This document shows, one piece after another, positions 7,075 through 16,765 of a stretch of DNA of 64,000 nt. A program made the position numbers and the translations under genes. The notes under the pieces were generated by a model. That model had not been told where the DNA came from. It did not search any database and saw only the letters and a list, made by a program, of their open reading frames with translations. The stretch covers positions 2,914,001-2,978,000 of the forward strand of contig NZ_BSDP01000001.1 of NCBI RefSeq assembly GCF_027925245.1, read 5' to 3'. The DNA comes from Agromyces rhizosphaerae. Lineage in GTDB: Bacteria > Actinomycetota > Actinomycetes > Actinomycetales > Microbacteriaceae. The stretch's first letter is position 1. The number at the start of each line of letters is the position of its first letter.

Positions 7075-7647
7075 GTGCTCGCGACCCAACGACTGCCCAG
7101 GATCGTCGCCATCATGCTCGCCGCGCTGCTGGCGATCGTCTTCGCCATCGCGCTCACCGGAGCGAAGGGCGGCAACGGCCATGGCGGGCCCGGTGGCAAC
7201 TCCGCCGTGGCGAAGCTGTGCAACCAGGGCTCCTGGGAGGAACTGGCGCCGTCGGCCGACCCGCTCACGCCGTTCGAGTCCGAGGAGGCGTGCGTCGCCT
7301 ACGGCGCGCAGGGCGGCAGCATCGTCGCAGTGACCGATGCGCGACTCCTCGTCCACGCCGAAGGTGCGTCGGGCACCGCACCGACCAGCGAGTGCGACAT
7401 CCGGCTCGAGCTCAGCGAGCCCGACCCTGCATGGTCGGACGTGGCGGTCTCCGTCACCTTCGAGACGAGCACCGGAGCGGTGCAGGTCGCCACCGTGCTC
7501 GACGCGGGGAACGCCTGGTCGACGCTGCTCGTGGGCGAGGTGACCGGCTTCACCCTGCAGGAGGTGATCACCGGCGCGACAGCGACGGCGAACACCGGTG
7601 CCGAGATTCCGGTGGAGTTCGGGTACACGTCCTGCCAGCCCGCCTGA
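7075..7647 (+). CDS. Secreted or membrane-anchored hypothetical protein
   Basis: This encodes 190 residues from GTG 7075, with AAGGAG 10-15 bases upstream. The N-terminus (MLATQRLPRIVAIMLAALLAIVFAIALTGAK) is a signal peptide or anchor without a clear cleavage site, followed by a Gly-rich linker (GGNGHGGPGGN). The mature part is beta-rich and has four Cys (in LCNQG, ACVAYG, ECDIR and SCQPA), which could form two disulfides outside the cell. No family is recognised. It ends at a strong inverted repeat shared with the convergent small lipoprotein gene. Confidence 0.65.
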   Translation: MLATQRLPRIVAIMLAALLAIVFAIALTGAKGGNGHGGPGGNSAVAKLCNQGSWEELAPSADPLTPFESEEACVAYGAQGGSIVAVTDARLLVHAEGASGTAPTSECDIRLELSEPDPAWSDVAVSVTFETSTGAVQVATVLDAGNAWSTLLVGEVTGFTLQEVITGATATANTGAEIPVEFGYTSCQPA

Positions 7648-7677
7648 GCGCACGCAGGCTGGTCGCGGCCGGGCGCA

Positions 7678-7732
7678 CCGCACCCGCCGCCGGGGGAGCC
7701 ACCCCTGTAGGCCGTTCCGGCGGCGGGTGCGG
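7678..7732. terminator. Bidirectional terminator between convergent genes
   Basis: CCGCACCCGCCGCCGG (7678-7693) is perfectly repeated in inverted form at 7717-7732, leaving a 23-base loop. It lies between the stops of the secreted-protein gene (plus) and the small lipoprotein gene (minus), so it can serve both. Confidence 0.65.
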
Positions 7733-7733
7733 T

Positions 7734-7946
7734 TCAGCGCAGGCTGACGGCGACCGAACCTCCGCCCATCCCCCGATCAACGGGCGGGGTCGGGGCGATC
7801 GAGTCGGGCTGCGCGGTGACCATGTCGCATCCGGCGAGGGCGATCACGATCGGCACGACCGCGATGGCGCGTCGCAGTCGACGATCGTGGCGCCGTGCTC
7901 GGGTGGACGGCGACATGGACGTCTGGGTACGTGCTGAGTGGATCAT
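7734..7946 (-). CDS. Small lipoprotein
   Basis: This encodes 70 residues from ATG 7946, preceded by GGAGC. The N-terminus has a basic region (RARRHDRRLRRA), a hydrophobic stretch (IAVVPIVIALAG) and a lipobox, LAGC, so it should be exported and lipid-anchored at Cys49 or so. Only about 20 residues remain after the Cys, with Pro-rich and Gly-rich parts. The reading frame runs much further upstream (to 8615), but that part lies antisense to the LuxR-type regulator and looks non-coding. It is divergent from that regulator across 199 bases. Confidence 0.6.
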   Translation of the reverse strand: MIHSARTQTSMSPSTRARRHDRRLRRAIAVVPIVIALAGCDMVTAQPDSIAPTPPVDRGMGGGSVAVSLR

Positions 7947-8145
7947 CTGGTGCTCCCGGTGCTGGGGGAACCGTGGGGCGGTGCTCCGAGTCTGGGTGCC
8001 GTGGCGCGACGAGGGCAGCCGACGGGAGGCCCAATCGGGGGAGGCGGGTGGCCCATTGTCGCTCGAAGTGGGGCACGCGCAGTCGGCGGCGCAGTCGGTA
8101 GCGTGGTGGAGAAATCGAAAACTCCTCACTATCGCAGGAGGGCGG

Positions 8146-10782
8146 ATGGCGCGAGAGACGCTCCGGCCGGGTGGACCCGGTCGTCGTGCTCGTGCGCGCG
8201 CCGTGCCTCTGGTCGGTCGAGACGCTGAGCTCGCCGGCATCCGCTCCGCGCTGCGCGACCGCGGCGCGCTGCTGGTCGGCCCGGCCGGCATCGGCAAGAC
8301 CCGCCTCGCCCACGCCGCCGGCGATGAGCGGACGGACGCGGACGTGTATCGCATCCGCGGCGCCGCATCCGTCGCATCGATGCCGCTCGGCCCGATCTTC
8401 GAGGCGGTCGGGGCGCCGGCGGGCGCCGACCCGACCGCATCGGCGATCTCGGTGCTGCGCGAACGGCGCCGCAGCAGGCCGCAACTGCTGGTCGTCGACG
8501 ACGCCCACCTCTTCGACGACGACTCGGCCCGGGTGATCGCCCACCTCGTGGACGTGATCGGATGCGGTGCGATCGTCACCCTGCGCGCGGGTGAGCGCTG
8601 CCCGGAGTCGTTCACGATGCTCTGGAAGGACGAGCTGATCGAGCGTCACGTGATCGAGCCGCTCGCGCCCGATGCGGTGGTGGAGATCGCCTCGCTGCTC
8701 GTGGGCGCCGACCTCGACCCCCGCGCCGAGCGATGGATCGTCAACGCCGCTCGCGGGCTGCCGCTGTGCGTCCGGGAACTCGTGGGCGCGGCAGTCGAGG
8801 ACGGCGACCTGGTGGTGGAGCACGGCGAGGCACGGCTGGCGGCCGACGCAGCGGTCGCCGCTCCGCCCCGGCTGCGAGAGGTGATCGGCGCACAGGTCGC
8901 CCGCCTCGACGATGCCTCGCTCCGTGCGCTCGCCGCGCTGGAGCTCGCGCAGCCGGTGCCCCTGGAGGTGCTGCAGCGGGTCGTCACGACGGCCGGCCTC
9001 GAGTCGCTGCGCGAACGGGGGATGGCGGTCGACGGGCTCGGCGGCATCGAGCTCGGGCACCCGCTCCACGGCGAGGTCGCGATGGCGACACTCGACGAGG
9101 AGGCGCTCGACGTCGTGCGCGTCGAGCTCGCAGAGGCGTTCGAGGAAGACGATCCGGCCCGATCTGCGGTGCTCCTCCTCGAGAGCGGGGGAACGCCCGA
9201 CCCGGCCGGGCTCAGGCGCGCCCTCGAGCGCGCGCTCTCGGTGCAGCGCGTCGACCTCGCTCGCGTGATCGCGTCGGCGCTCGCGAACGCCGACCGGTCC
9301 GCGCGCACGCTCTCGCTCTCCGCCGAGCTCACCGCGATGACGCAGGACTGGGCCACGGCGGATCGACTGTTCGCCGAGGCGCGTGCGCTCGCGGTCGGCG
9401 AGGAGGAGATCGGCGAGGTCGCGTGCGCCGAGTCGCGCGCCCGGTTCGAGTTCGGCCACGACGTGGTCGCCGCCCGCGACGTGGCGGTCGCGGCGGAGGC
9501 GCGCCTCACGGGCCGCCCTCGTGACGCCGTGGCGGCGTTCGAGGCCCGCGCGCGCATGTTCGTCGAGCCGATGGATCCGCTCTGGGAGTTCTTCCGCGAT
9601 CACGCGTTCGACCGGGACCTGCCCTGGGGTGCCGCTGGCGTCGTCGCGACGGACGCGCTGGCGAGCGCCTGGAAGACCGGTCGCGTCGGCGCGGGCATGG
9701 CCATCGCGGAACGCCTCGGCGACGTGCCCGGCCAGCGCATGTACGACACCCTCCGGATGCTGCAGCTGCACGTGGCGCTCGCGACCTGGGCGTCCGGCAC
9801 GGAGGCGTCGCGAGCGGTCTGGCGGATGCTGTTCGACCTCGCCTCCCGCAGCGGCAACCCGTCGGGTGAGATCCTCGTGCCGACCGCGGAGGTGCTGATC
9901 GAGGCGCGTCGCGGCCGCGCGCGGGCGACGGCGCGCGCGCTCGTCGAGACGGAGTGGTCGGCGCGCGCCGGCGCGCACCGCATCCACGCACCGGTGGTGC
10001 TCGCCGAGTACGCCGTCGCCGCCGCGTCGCTGGTGCGCCCCCCGGCGGACGTGGCGCGCGTGCTCGGGGAATTGGAGCAGCCGATCGCCGACGGCCGCGC
10101 GCAGAGCGAGCCGCTGCGGCATCTCGCGTCTGCGCGCATCGCGTTCCGAACGCAGGGCCTGTCAGCCGTCTCCGCGCACCTCGATCGGGGCGTGGAGGTC
10201 GCCGCGCGGCAGCACACCCGGCTCTACGAACTGCTCTGCCGTCGCGAGCGCGTGATGCTGGGGCTGGGTGACGCCGACGACGTCGAGCGGATGGACGAGA
10301 TCGCACGCATCGCCGACATTCCGGGCGGCGGCCTGCCGCAGATCATGGCCGACGAGGCGCGGGCCGTCATCGAGGCGGATGCCGCGGGGCTGGACGCGGT
10401 CGCGCTGCGCGCGGCGGGGTTCGGGGCGGACTCGATCGCCTGGGAGGCATCCGTTCGCTCCCATGCCCTGCACCGGGCGGCGGGGTCGGCGCGTGCGGCG
10501 CTGGTCGCCGAACTGCGCGTGCGACAGATCGCGCCCGTGTTCGCCGACCAGTGGATCGCGGCGCCGACGTTCGTGGGGATCCTCAGCGAGCGCGAGCACG
10601 AGGTGCTCGCCGAGGTCGCGGCAGGGGCCTCGAACGGCGAGGTCGGCGAGCGGCTCTTCCTCTCGCCGCACACCGTCAAGCGCCACCTCGAGCGCATCAC
10701 CGAGCGCATCGGCGTGCACGGCCGCGCGGCGCTCGCCGACCTCGTGGGCGACGCCCGCCTCGACGCCTTCCCGGTCGACTGA
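8146..10782 (+). CDS. Large LuxR-family regulator with N-terminal ATPase (LAL-type)
   Basis: This encodes 878 residues. The N-terminal STAND/AAA-type ATPase domain shows PLVGRDAEL then Walker A GPAGIGKT (45-52) and Walker B LLVVDDAHLF. A long helical TPR-like middle follows, and the C-terminus is a LuxR-type helix-turn-helix (LSEREHEVLAEVAAGASNGE...SPHTVKRHLERI, about 812-862). Such MalT/LAL-type proteins sense a ligand through ATP-driven oligomerisation and activate transcription. I start at ATG 8146 because AGGAGG lies 3 bases upstream of it (8137-8142); the frame extends to 7816 but would overlap the divergent lipoprotein. The target genes are not evident; the divergent lipoprotein is a candidate. 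Confidence 0.88.
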   Translation: MARETLRPGGPGRRARARAVPLVGRDAELAGIRSALRDRGALLVGPAGIGKTRLAHAAGDERTDADVYRIRGAASVASMPLGPIFEAVGAPAGADPTASAISVLRERRRSRPQLLVVDDAHLFDDDSARVIAHLVDVIGCGAIVTLRAGERCPESFTMLWKDELIERHVIEPLAPDAVVEIASLLVGADLDPRAERWIVNAARGLPLCVRELVGAAVEDGDLVVEHGEARLAADAAVAAPPRLREVIGAQVARLDDASLRALAALELAQPVPLEVLQRVVTTAGLESLRERGMAVDGLGGIELGHPLHGEVAMATLDEEALDVVRVELAEAFEEDDPARSAVLLLESGGTPDPAGLRRALERALSVQRVDLARVIASALANADRSARTLSLSAELTAMTQDWATADRLFAEARALAVGEEEIGEVACAESRARFEFGHDVVAARDVAVAAEARLTGRPRDAVAAFEARARMFVEPMDPLWEFFRDHAFDRDLPWGAAGVVATDALASAWKTGRVGAGMAIAERLGDVPGQRMYDTLRMLQLHVALATWASGTEASRAVWRMLFDLASRSGNPSGEILVPTAEVLIEARRGRARATARALVETEWSARAGAHRIHAPVVLAEYAVAAASLVRPPADVARVLGELEQPIADGRAQSEPLRHLASARIAFRTQGLSAVSAHLDRGVEVAARQHTRLYELLCRRERVMLGLGDADDVERMDEIARIADIPGGGLPQIMADEARAVIEADAAGLDAVALRAAGFGADSIAWEASVRSHALHRAAGSARAALVAELRVRQIAPVFADQWIAAPTFVGILSEREHEVLAEVAAGASNGEVGERLFLSPHTVKRHLERITERIGVHGRAALADLVGDARLDAFPVD

Positions 10783-10816
10783 CCGGCCCCGGGGCATCCG
10801 ATCAGCCTCGCGCCGG

Positions 10817-10822
10817 TAGGCT
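10817..10822 (+). promoter_or_regulatory. -10 box for prfB
   Basis: TAGGCT ends 9 bases before the prfB ATG, so transcription should begin at or just before the start codon and leave little or no leader. Confidence 0.5.
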
Positions 10823-10831
10823 TGAGCCGAC

Positions 10832-11947
10832 ATGTTGGAACTTGACCTCTCGCAGGAGATCTCCGCCCTGCGCACCACCTTCCGTGACATCCGCGCCGTC
10901 GTCGACGTCGACCGGCTCGAGTCGGAGATCGCCGACCTCAGCGAGCAGGCAGGCGCCCCCGACCTGTGGGACGACGTCGACCACGCCCAGAAGGTCACGA
11001 GTGCCCTGAGCCACAAGCAGGCCGACCTCGCCCGCGTGAAGAAGGTCGACCAGCGGCTCGACGACCTCGAGGTGCTCGTCGAGCTCGCCAACGAGATGGG
11101 CGACGAGGACAGCGCCGCCGAGGCCCGCGACGAGCTCGCAGCGCTCACCAAGACCATCGGCGACCTCGAGGTGCAGACCCTGCTCGACGGCGAGTGGGAC
11201 CCGAAGCCCGCGGTCATCACGATCCGCGCGGGCGCCGGCGGCGTCGACGCGAGCGACTTCGCCGAGATGCTGCTGCGCATGTACCTGCGCTGGGCCGAGC
11301 AGCACAAGTACCCGGCGAAGGTGCTCGACACGAGCTACGCCGAGGAGGCCGGCATCAAGTCGGCGACCATCGAGGTCGACGCGCCCTACGCGTTCGGCAC
11401 GCTCTCGGTCGAGGCCGGCACGCACCGCCTGGTGCGCATGAGCCCCTTCAACTCCGCGGGCAAGCGGCAGACGAGCTTCGCGGCCGTCGAGGTCATCCCG
11501 CTCATGGAGGAGGCCGTCGAGGTCGAGATCCCCGAGAACGACATCCGCGTCGACGTGTTCCGCTCGTCGGGCCCCGGCGGCCAGTCGGTCAACACGACCG
11601 ACTCCGCCGTGCGCATCACGCACCTCCCGACCGGCATCGTCGTGTCGATGCAGAACGAGAAGTCGCAGATCCAGAACCGCGCCGCCGCGATGCGCGTGCT
11701 CCAGTCGCGCCTGCTGCTGCAGCAGCGCGAGGAGGAGGCCGCGAAGAAGAAGGAGCTCGCCGGCACCATCACCGCGAGCTGGGGCGACCAGATGCGCTCC
11801 TACGTGCTCGCGCCGTACCAGATGGTCAAGGACCTCCGCACCGAGTTCGAGGTCAACAACCCCACGAACGTCTTCGACGGCGACCTCGACGGCTTCATCG
11901 CCGCGGGCATCCGCTGGCGTAAGCAGCAGCAGGCGCAGCCGGCCTAG
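10832..11947 (+). CDS. prfB: Peptide chain release factor 2
   Basis: RF2 reads UGA and UAA stop codons and triggers peptide release on the ribosome. The 371-residue protein has the peptidyl-hydrolysis motif GGQ at 249-251 (in [14 protein letters not shown]) and the RF2-type stop-recognition motif SPF at 204-206, which separates it from RF1 (PxT). There is no in-frame UGA and no need for the programmed frameshift found in many other bacteria, since the frame is open from the ATG. It is followed by ftsE, ftsX and smpB, the standard actinobacterial order. A 13-bp stem-loop follows it. Confidence 0.97.
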   Translation: MLELDLSQEISALRTTFRDIRAVVDVDRLESEIADLSEQAGAPDLWDDVDHAQKVTSALSHKQADLARVKKVDQRLDDLEVLVELANEMGDEDSAAEARDELAALTKTIGDLEVQTLLDGEWDPKPAVITIRAGAGGVDASDFAEMLLRMYLRWAEQHKYPAKVLDTSYAEEAGIKSATIEVDAPYAFGTLSVEAGTHRLVRMSPFNSAGKRQTSFAAVEVIPLMEEAVEVEIPENDIRVDVFRSSGPGGQSVNTTDSAVRITHLPTGIVVSMQNEKSQIQNRAAAMRVLQSRLLLQQREEEAAKKKELAGTITASWGDQMRSYVLAPYQMVKDLRTEFEVNNPTNVFDGDLDGFIAAGIRWRKQQQAQPA

Positions 11948-11966
11948 GTTCGGGCCGCAACAGCAC

Positions 11967-12015
11967 GCGAGCGGATGCCCCTGGGCCCGCGCGCAGGCTC
12001 GAGGCATCCGCTCGC
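11967..12015. terminator. Stem-loop terminator after prfB
   Basis: GCGAGCGGATGCC (11967-11979) is exactly inverted at 12003-12015, giving a 13-bp stem with a 23-base loop, about 20 bases after the prfB stop. The arms contain the GGATGCC/GGCATCC word that is enriched throughout the window. Confidence 0.6.
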
Positions 12016-12072
12016 CCGTCACAGCCGGCACACGGCGACCGCACAGGCTCGCGGGCGACACGCGCGTCGCTG

Positions 12073-12101
12073 CTGACAGAGCGCGGGCCGCTGCTTAGGC
12101 T
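12073..12101 (+). promoter_or_regulatory. Promoter of ftsEX (leaderless type)
   Basis: CTGACA (12073-12078), a 17-base spacer and TAGGCT (12096-12101) form a good sigma-70-like promoter. The -10 box ends 7 bases before the ftsE ATG, so the mRNA should start at the ATG itself. Confidence 0.7.
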
Positions 12102-12108
12102 CGACCCG

Positions 12109-13157
<1,049 letters not shown>

Positions 13158-13161
<4 letters not shown>

Positions 13162-14072
13162 GAGTCGGACTCGTGCTCGGCGAGGCGGCGAGCGGCCTGC
13201 GGCGCAACGCCTCGATGGTCGTGTCGGTCGTGCTCGTGACCTTCGTGTCGCTCACGTTCGTGGGTACCGCGGCGTTGCTGCAGTTGCAGATCGCCCAGAT
13301 GAAGAACTACTGGTACGACCGGGCGCAGGTCGCCGTGTACCTCTGCACCTCGGTGTCGCCGGGCACGACCTGCACCGACGGCGAGGCCACCGAGGAGCAG
13401 CGCGCCGCGATCGAGGCGCAACTCGACTCCGAGACCCTCGCGCCCTTCATAGACGAGTACTACTTCGAGGACCACGACCAGGCGTACGAGAACTTCCAGG
13501 CGCAGTTCGAGGGCACGCCCGCGGCCGACTACGTCACGCCCGAGGTGCTGAACGAGACGTACTGGATCAACCTCGTCGATCCGTCGCAGTCGGCCGTGAT
13601 CGCCGAGAGCTTCTCGGGCGTCGCCGGCGTCGAGCAGGTGGTCGACCAGCGGCGCTACCTCGACCAGATCTTCTCCGTGCTGAACGCCGCGAGCTACACC
13701 GCGATCGGCGTCGCGCTCGTGATGCTCGTCGCCGCGACGCTGCTCATCGCCACGACGATCCGGCTGTCGGCGTACTCGCGCCGGCGCGAGCTCGGCATCA
13801 TGCGCCTGGTGGGCGCGTCGAACCGGTTCATCCAGACGCCGTTCGTGCTCGAGGGCGTGTTCGCCGCCCTCATCGGGTCGCTGCTCGCCGGGGCGGCCGT
13901 CGTCGGCATCGTGCAGTTCTTCGTGCAGGGCTACCTGTCGACCCGGCTCACGTTCACCGCGCTCGTCGGGCTCGGCGATGCCCTCGTCGTCGTGCCGCTG
14001 CTGATCGTCTCGGGCGTGGTGCTCGCTGCCCTGTCGGCGTACATCGCGATCGCGCGGTACCTGCGGGTCTAG
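13158..14072 (+). CDS. ftsX: Cell division membrane protein FtsX
   Basis: This encodes 304 residues: a short cytosolic start, TM1 ([20 protein letters not shown]), a large extracellular domain of about 140 residues containing a likely Cys pair ([14 protein letters not shown]) and three more TM helices at the C-terminus, including the FtsX-domain segment [21 protein letters not shown] cited here only by its start ([13 protein letters not shown]). FtsX passes ATP-driven movement from FtsE to periplasmic or cell-wall hydrolases (RipC-type in actinobacteria). It is translationally coupled to ftsE. Confidence 0.95.
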
Positions 14073-14080
14073 GAGTCGCT

Positions 14081-14086
14081 AGACTG
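14081..14086 (+). promoter_or_regulatory. -10 box for smpB
   Basis: TAGACT lies 47 bases before the smpB GTG, right after the ftsX stop, so smpB can have its own promoter with a short leader that contains an inverted repeat (GCCCCGCACCCGGCGGGGC). Confidence 0.45.
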
Positions 14087-14132
14087 TGAGGCTGCCCCGC
14101 ACCCGGCGGGGCGATCGAGACGGGAGTGCACC

Positions 14133-14609
14133 GTGCCCAAGGAACGCGGCGAGAAGGTCATCGCCACCAACCGGCGGGCCCGTCACGACTACCTCATCGA
14201 GGACACGTACGAGGCCGGCATCGTGCTGAGCGGCACCGAGGTGAAGTCGCTGCGGCAGGGCCGGGCGTCGCTCGTCGACGGCTACGCCTACATCGACGGC
14301 GGTGAGGCGTGGCTCGACGCCGTGCACATCCCCGAGTACACCCAGGGCACCTGGAACAACCACTCGCCCCGGCGCAAGCGCAAGCTCCTGCTGCACAAGC
14401 AGGAGATCGTGAAGATCAGCCACAAGACCAAGGAGGGCGGGTACACGCTCGTCCCGCTGAAGCTGTACTTCTCCGACGGTCGCGCGAAGGTCGAGATCGC
14501 GGTCGCGAAGGGCAAGCGCGAGTACGACAAGCGCCAGGCGCTGCGCGAGAAGCAGGACAAGCGCGAGGCAGACCGCGCCATCTCGAGCCGCCGCCACCTG
14601 GGGGAGTAG
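14133..14609 (+). CDS. smpB: SsrA-binding protein SmpB
   Basis: SmpB binds tmRNA and delivers it to stalled ribosomes for trans-translation. The 158-residue protein shows the family signature: [34 protein letters not shown] and the basic C-terminal tail [20 protein letters not shown] that enters the mRNA channel. The start is a GTG with GGGAG upstream. Its RNA partner ssrA lies 7 kb downstream on the same strand (21757-22126), separated by sugar-related genes. Confidence 0.97.
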   Translation: MPKERGEKVIATNRRARHDYLIEDTYEAGIVLSGTEVKSLRQGRASLVDGYAYIDGGEAWLDAVHIPEYTQGTWNNHSPRRKRKLLLHKQEIVKISHKTKEGGYTLVPLKLYFSDGRAKVEIAVAKGKREYDKRQALREKQDKREADRAISSRRHLGE

Positions 14610-14635
14610 CCCCGGGTCGGGGCGGGCCGCGTCGC

Positions 14636-14641
14636 TAGACT
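14636..14641 (+). promoter_or_regulatory. -10 box for the glycosyltransferase gene
   Basis: TAGACT is followed 46 bases later by the ATG at 14688, which also has a ribosome site (GGGAGGA). It is the same -10 form as at smpB and ilvD. Confidence 0.4.
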
Positions 14642-14687
14642 GACCGCACCCGACGACCGGCGTCGCATTCCCCGGGAGGACGCACCG

Positions 14688-15944
14688 ATGGCAGCGCCCC
14701 ACGACCCGCCCGCGCGCGAGGCGATCGATCGCCTGGTCGACGAGGTCATGGAGGCCGCCGCTGCCGCCGCACCCGCCGCGCGCCGTCGTGCGTTCCTCCA
14801 CGGGCTGCGCCGCGCGCCGCAGCGGCTGCGTTCGGCGATCGGCCGCCTGCGTCGGCGCGGCCGGGGCGACGAGAGTGCCGCGCCGGGTCAGCACACGCTG
14901 CTGGCGTTCCCGTACTGGGCGGGCAACCACTGGCAGGCGATCATGTACGACGACCTGCGCCGGAACGGCTGGCGAGTGGACGCGTGCGCGGGCCTCGACG
15001 ACCGGGGCCTGCGCGAACTCGGGGCCGGCGACGTGCTGCACGTGAACTGGACCTCGCCCGTGAGCCAGGAGCCCCAGGACCTCCTCGACGCGGCGATCGC
15101 CGTGCGCGAGGCGATCGACGCGATGACGGCGCTGCAGGCGCGCGGCGGCCGGGTGGTCTGGACCGTGCACAACGTGCTGCCGCACGAGACCGCCCACGTC
15201 GCTCCCGAGCTCGCCCTGCTGCGCTGGCTCGGCACGCACGCCGACCTCGTGACGATCATGAACCCGCACACCCTCGAGCTGACCGCGGGGCTGTACCCGA
15301 TCGACCCCGCACGCACCGTGCGCATCGCCCACCCCAGCTACCTCGGCTGGCTGCCCGAGACGCTCAGCCGCGACCAGGCGCGGGACGCGCTCGGCCTCGC
15401 CGACGGCGAGATCGCCGTCGCGTTCCTCGGCCGGCTCCGGGCCTACAAGGGCCTCGACCGCCTGCTCGCGGCGCACCGGGTGATCCACGACGACGACGAT
15501 CGTTTCCGCCTCCTGATCGCCGGGGAGCGGGGCGAGGGGTTCGGCGACGACGACGAGCGGATGCTCCGGGAGGCGGGCGCCGGTGTCGTGACGTCCATCG
15601 GGCGGGTGCCCGACGACGAGATGCAGCGCTGGCTGCTCGCCGCCGACCTGCTCGTGCTGCCGTACGGCGCCGACGCGCTGAACCTGTCGCTCGTCGAGGT
15701 CGCGGCGACGTTCGGGGTGCCGGCCGCGGTGAGCGACGGGCACGGGCGGGGCCACCTCGCGGCGCGGAGCTGGGTGACGATCCTCGACGACGCCGACTTC
15801 GCCGGCAGCCTGCGGGCCGCGGCGATCGCGGCGCGCGACGACGGCGAGGTGCGGGCAGCCGCACGGCGCCACGCCGATGCGGTCGCGCCGGGTGCCGTGT
15901 CGGCCGCGTTCCGCGACGCCGTCGAGCGGCTGCTGGTCACCTGA
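14688..15944 (+). CDS. GT4-like glycosyltransferase
   Basis: This encodes 418 residues. After a basic helical N-terminus (about 1-65) comes a GT-B fold: HTLLAFPYWAGNHWQ at the start of the N-domain, VVWTVHNVLPHE, and in the C-domain FLGRLRAYKGLDRLL with the loop ALNLSLVEVAATFGVPAAV, which holds the Glu of the GT4 nucleotide-sugar site. It is cytosolic or membrane-associated. GGGAGGA precedes ATG 14688. The sugar and acceptor cannot be read from sequence; with a second glycosyltransferase and a mannosidase nearby, a cell-surface glycan is possible. Confidence 0.75.
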   Translation: MAAPHDPPAREAIDRLVDEVMEAAAAAAPAARRRAFLHGLRRAPQRLRSAIGRLRRRGRGDESAAPGQHTLLAFPYWAGNHWQAIMYDDLRRNGWRVDACAGLDDRGLRELGAGDVLHVNWTSPVSQEPQDLLDAAIAVREAIDAMTALQARGGRVVWTVHNVLPHETAHVAPELALLRWLGTHADLVTIMNPHTLELTAGLYPIDPARTVRIAHPSYLGWLPETLSRDQARDALGLADGEIAVAFLGRLRAYKGLDRLLAAHRVIHDDDDRFRLLIAGERGEGFGDDDERMLREAGAGVVTSIGRVPDDEMQRWLLAADLLVLPYGADALNLSLVEVAATFGVPAAVSDGHGRGHLAARSWVTILDDADFAGSLRAAAIAARDDGEVRAAARRHADAVAPGAVSAAFRDAVERLLVT

Positions 15945-15983
15945 GCGTCACCCGCCGACGGCCCCCGGGCCGGCACGCGGGGT

Positions 15984-15989
15984 TAGGCT
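15984..15989 (+). promoter_or_regulatory. -10 box for the phosphatase gene (leaderless type)
   Basis: TAGGCT ends 7 bases before ATG 15997, the same spacing as at ftsE; no ribosome site is visible, which fits a leaderless mRNA. Confidence 0.55.
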
Positions 15990-15996
15990 CGACCAG

Positions 15997-16734
15997 ATGA
16001 ACGCCTCGACCCGACTCGACATCCCCGGCACCGTCAACTTCCGCGAGGTCGGGCCCGTGCCCGCCGCGACCGGCACGGTGCGCGAGGGCGTGCTCTTCCG
16101 CTCCGACGCCCTGCACGAGCTCGGCGAGCCCGGGCGCGAGGCGCTGCGCGAGCTCGGCATCGGCATCGTGATCGACCTGCGCGACGAGTACGAGGTCGCG
16201 AACCGGCCCGACGACCTCGACGGGCTCGACGTGGAACTGCTGCGGCTGCCGGTGTTCGAGGGCTCCGGGGCATCCGCCGGCCAGCCCGGCATCACGCTCG
16301 ACGCGCTCTACGCGCGCATCGTCACCCAGCACACGGGCGTCGTCATCGAGGCGCTGCGCGAGATCTCGCGCGCCGACGGGCGAGGGGTGGTCGTGCACTG
16401 CACGGCCGGCAAGGACCGCACGGGCGTCATCACCGCGCTCGCGCTGCTCTCGGTCGGCGTCGACCGCGAGCTCGTGCTCGATGACTACGCGAGCACCGAG
16501 CAGTACCTCGCGGGCGCCTGGCTCGAGGGCATGATCCGGCTCGTGGGCGAGTACGGCGTGCCCGACTCGCCCGGCCTGCGCATGCTGATGGGCGGCAGCC
16601 CGCGCGACGCACTGGCGTCGGCGCTCGACCTCATCGACCGGCAGCACGGCTCGGCGCGCGAGTACCTGCTCGCGGGCGGGCTGACCCTCGACGAGCTCGC
16701 GGCGCTCGAGGCCGTGCTCGTGCGCGCCGGCTGA
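15997..16734 (+). CDS. Tyrosine-protein phosphatase (PTP, lipid/protein type)
   Basis: This encodes 245 residues from ATG 15997. The active-site loop VVHCTAGKDRTGV holds the nucleophile Cys and the CX5R motif (Cys-Thr-Ala-Gly-Lys-Asp-Arg) typical of the bacterial PtpB/LipA-like group, which removes phosphate from Tyr and sometimes Ser/Thr or phosphoinositides. The N-terminus NFREVGPVPAATGTVREG...LFRSDAL is the usual family opening, and GIGIVIDLRDEYE precedes the catalytic domain. It acts in the cytosol or is exported without a classical signal. It is convergent with an esterase gene. Confidence 0.88.
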   Translation: MNASTRLDIPGTVNFREVGPVPAATGTVREGVLFRSDALHELGEPGREALRELGIGIVIDLRDEYEVANRPDDLDGLDVELLRLPVFEGSGASAGQPGITLDALYARIVTQHTGVVIEALREISRADGRGVVVHCTAGKDRTGVITALALLSVGVDRELVLDDYASTEQYLAGAWLEGMIRLVGEYGVPDSPGLRMLMGGSPRDALASALDLIDRQHGSAREYLLAGGLTLDELAALEAVLVRAG

Positions 16735-16737
16735 GGC

Positions 16738-16762
16738 GCGGGCCGAGCACTCGGCACCCGCC
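16738..16762. terminator. Possible bidirectional terminator
   Basis: Between the convergent phosphatase and esterase stops is a GC-rich imperfect hairpin built on GCCGAG/CTCGGC with flanking GGG/CCC pairs. The arms are short and the loop small, so this is tentative. Confidence 0.3.
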
Positions 16763-16765
16763 GGC

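Noticed and set aside
7816..8145. Upstream extension of the LuxR-type regulator
   Set aside because: It overlaps the divergent small lipoprotein gene and the promoter region, has Trp/Arg-rich non-domain sequence, and ATG 8146 has a strong ribosome site.
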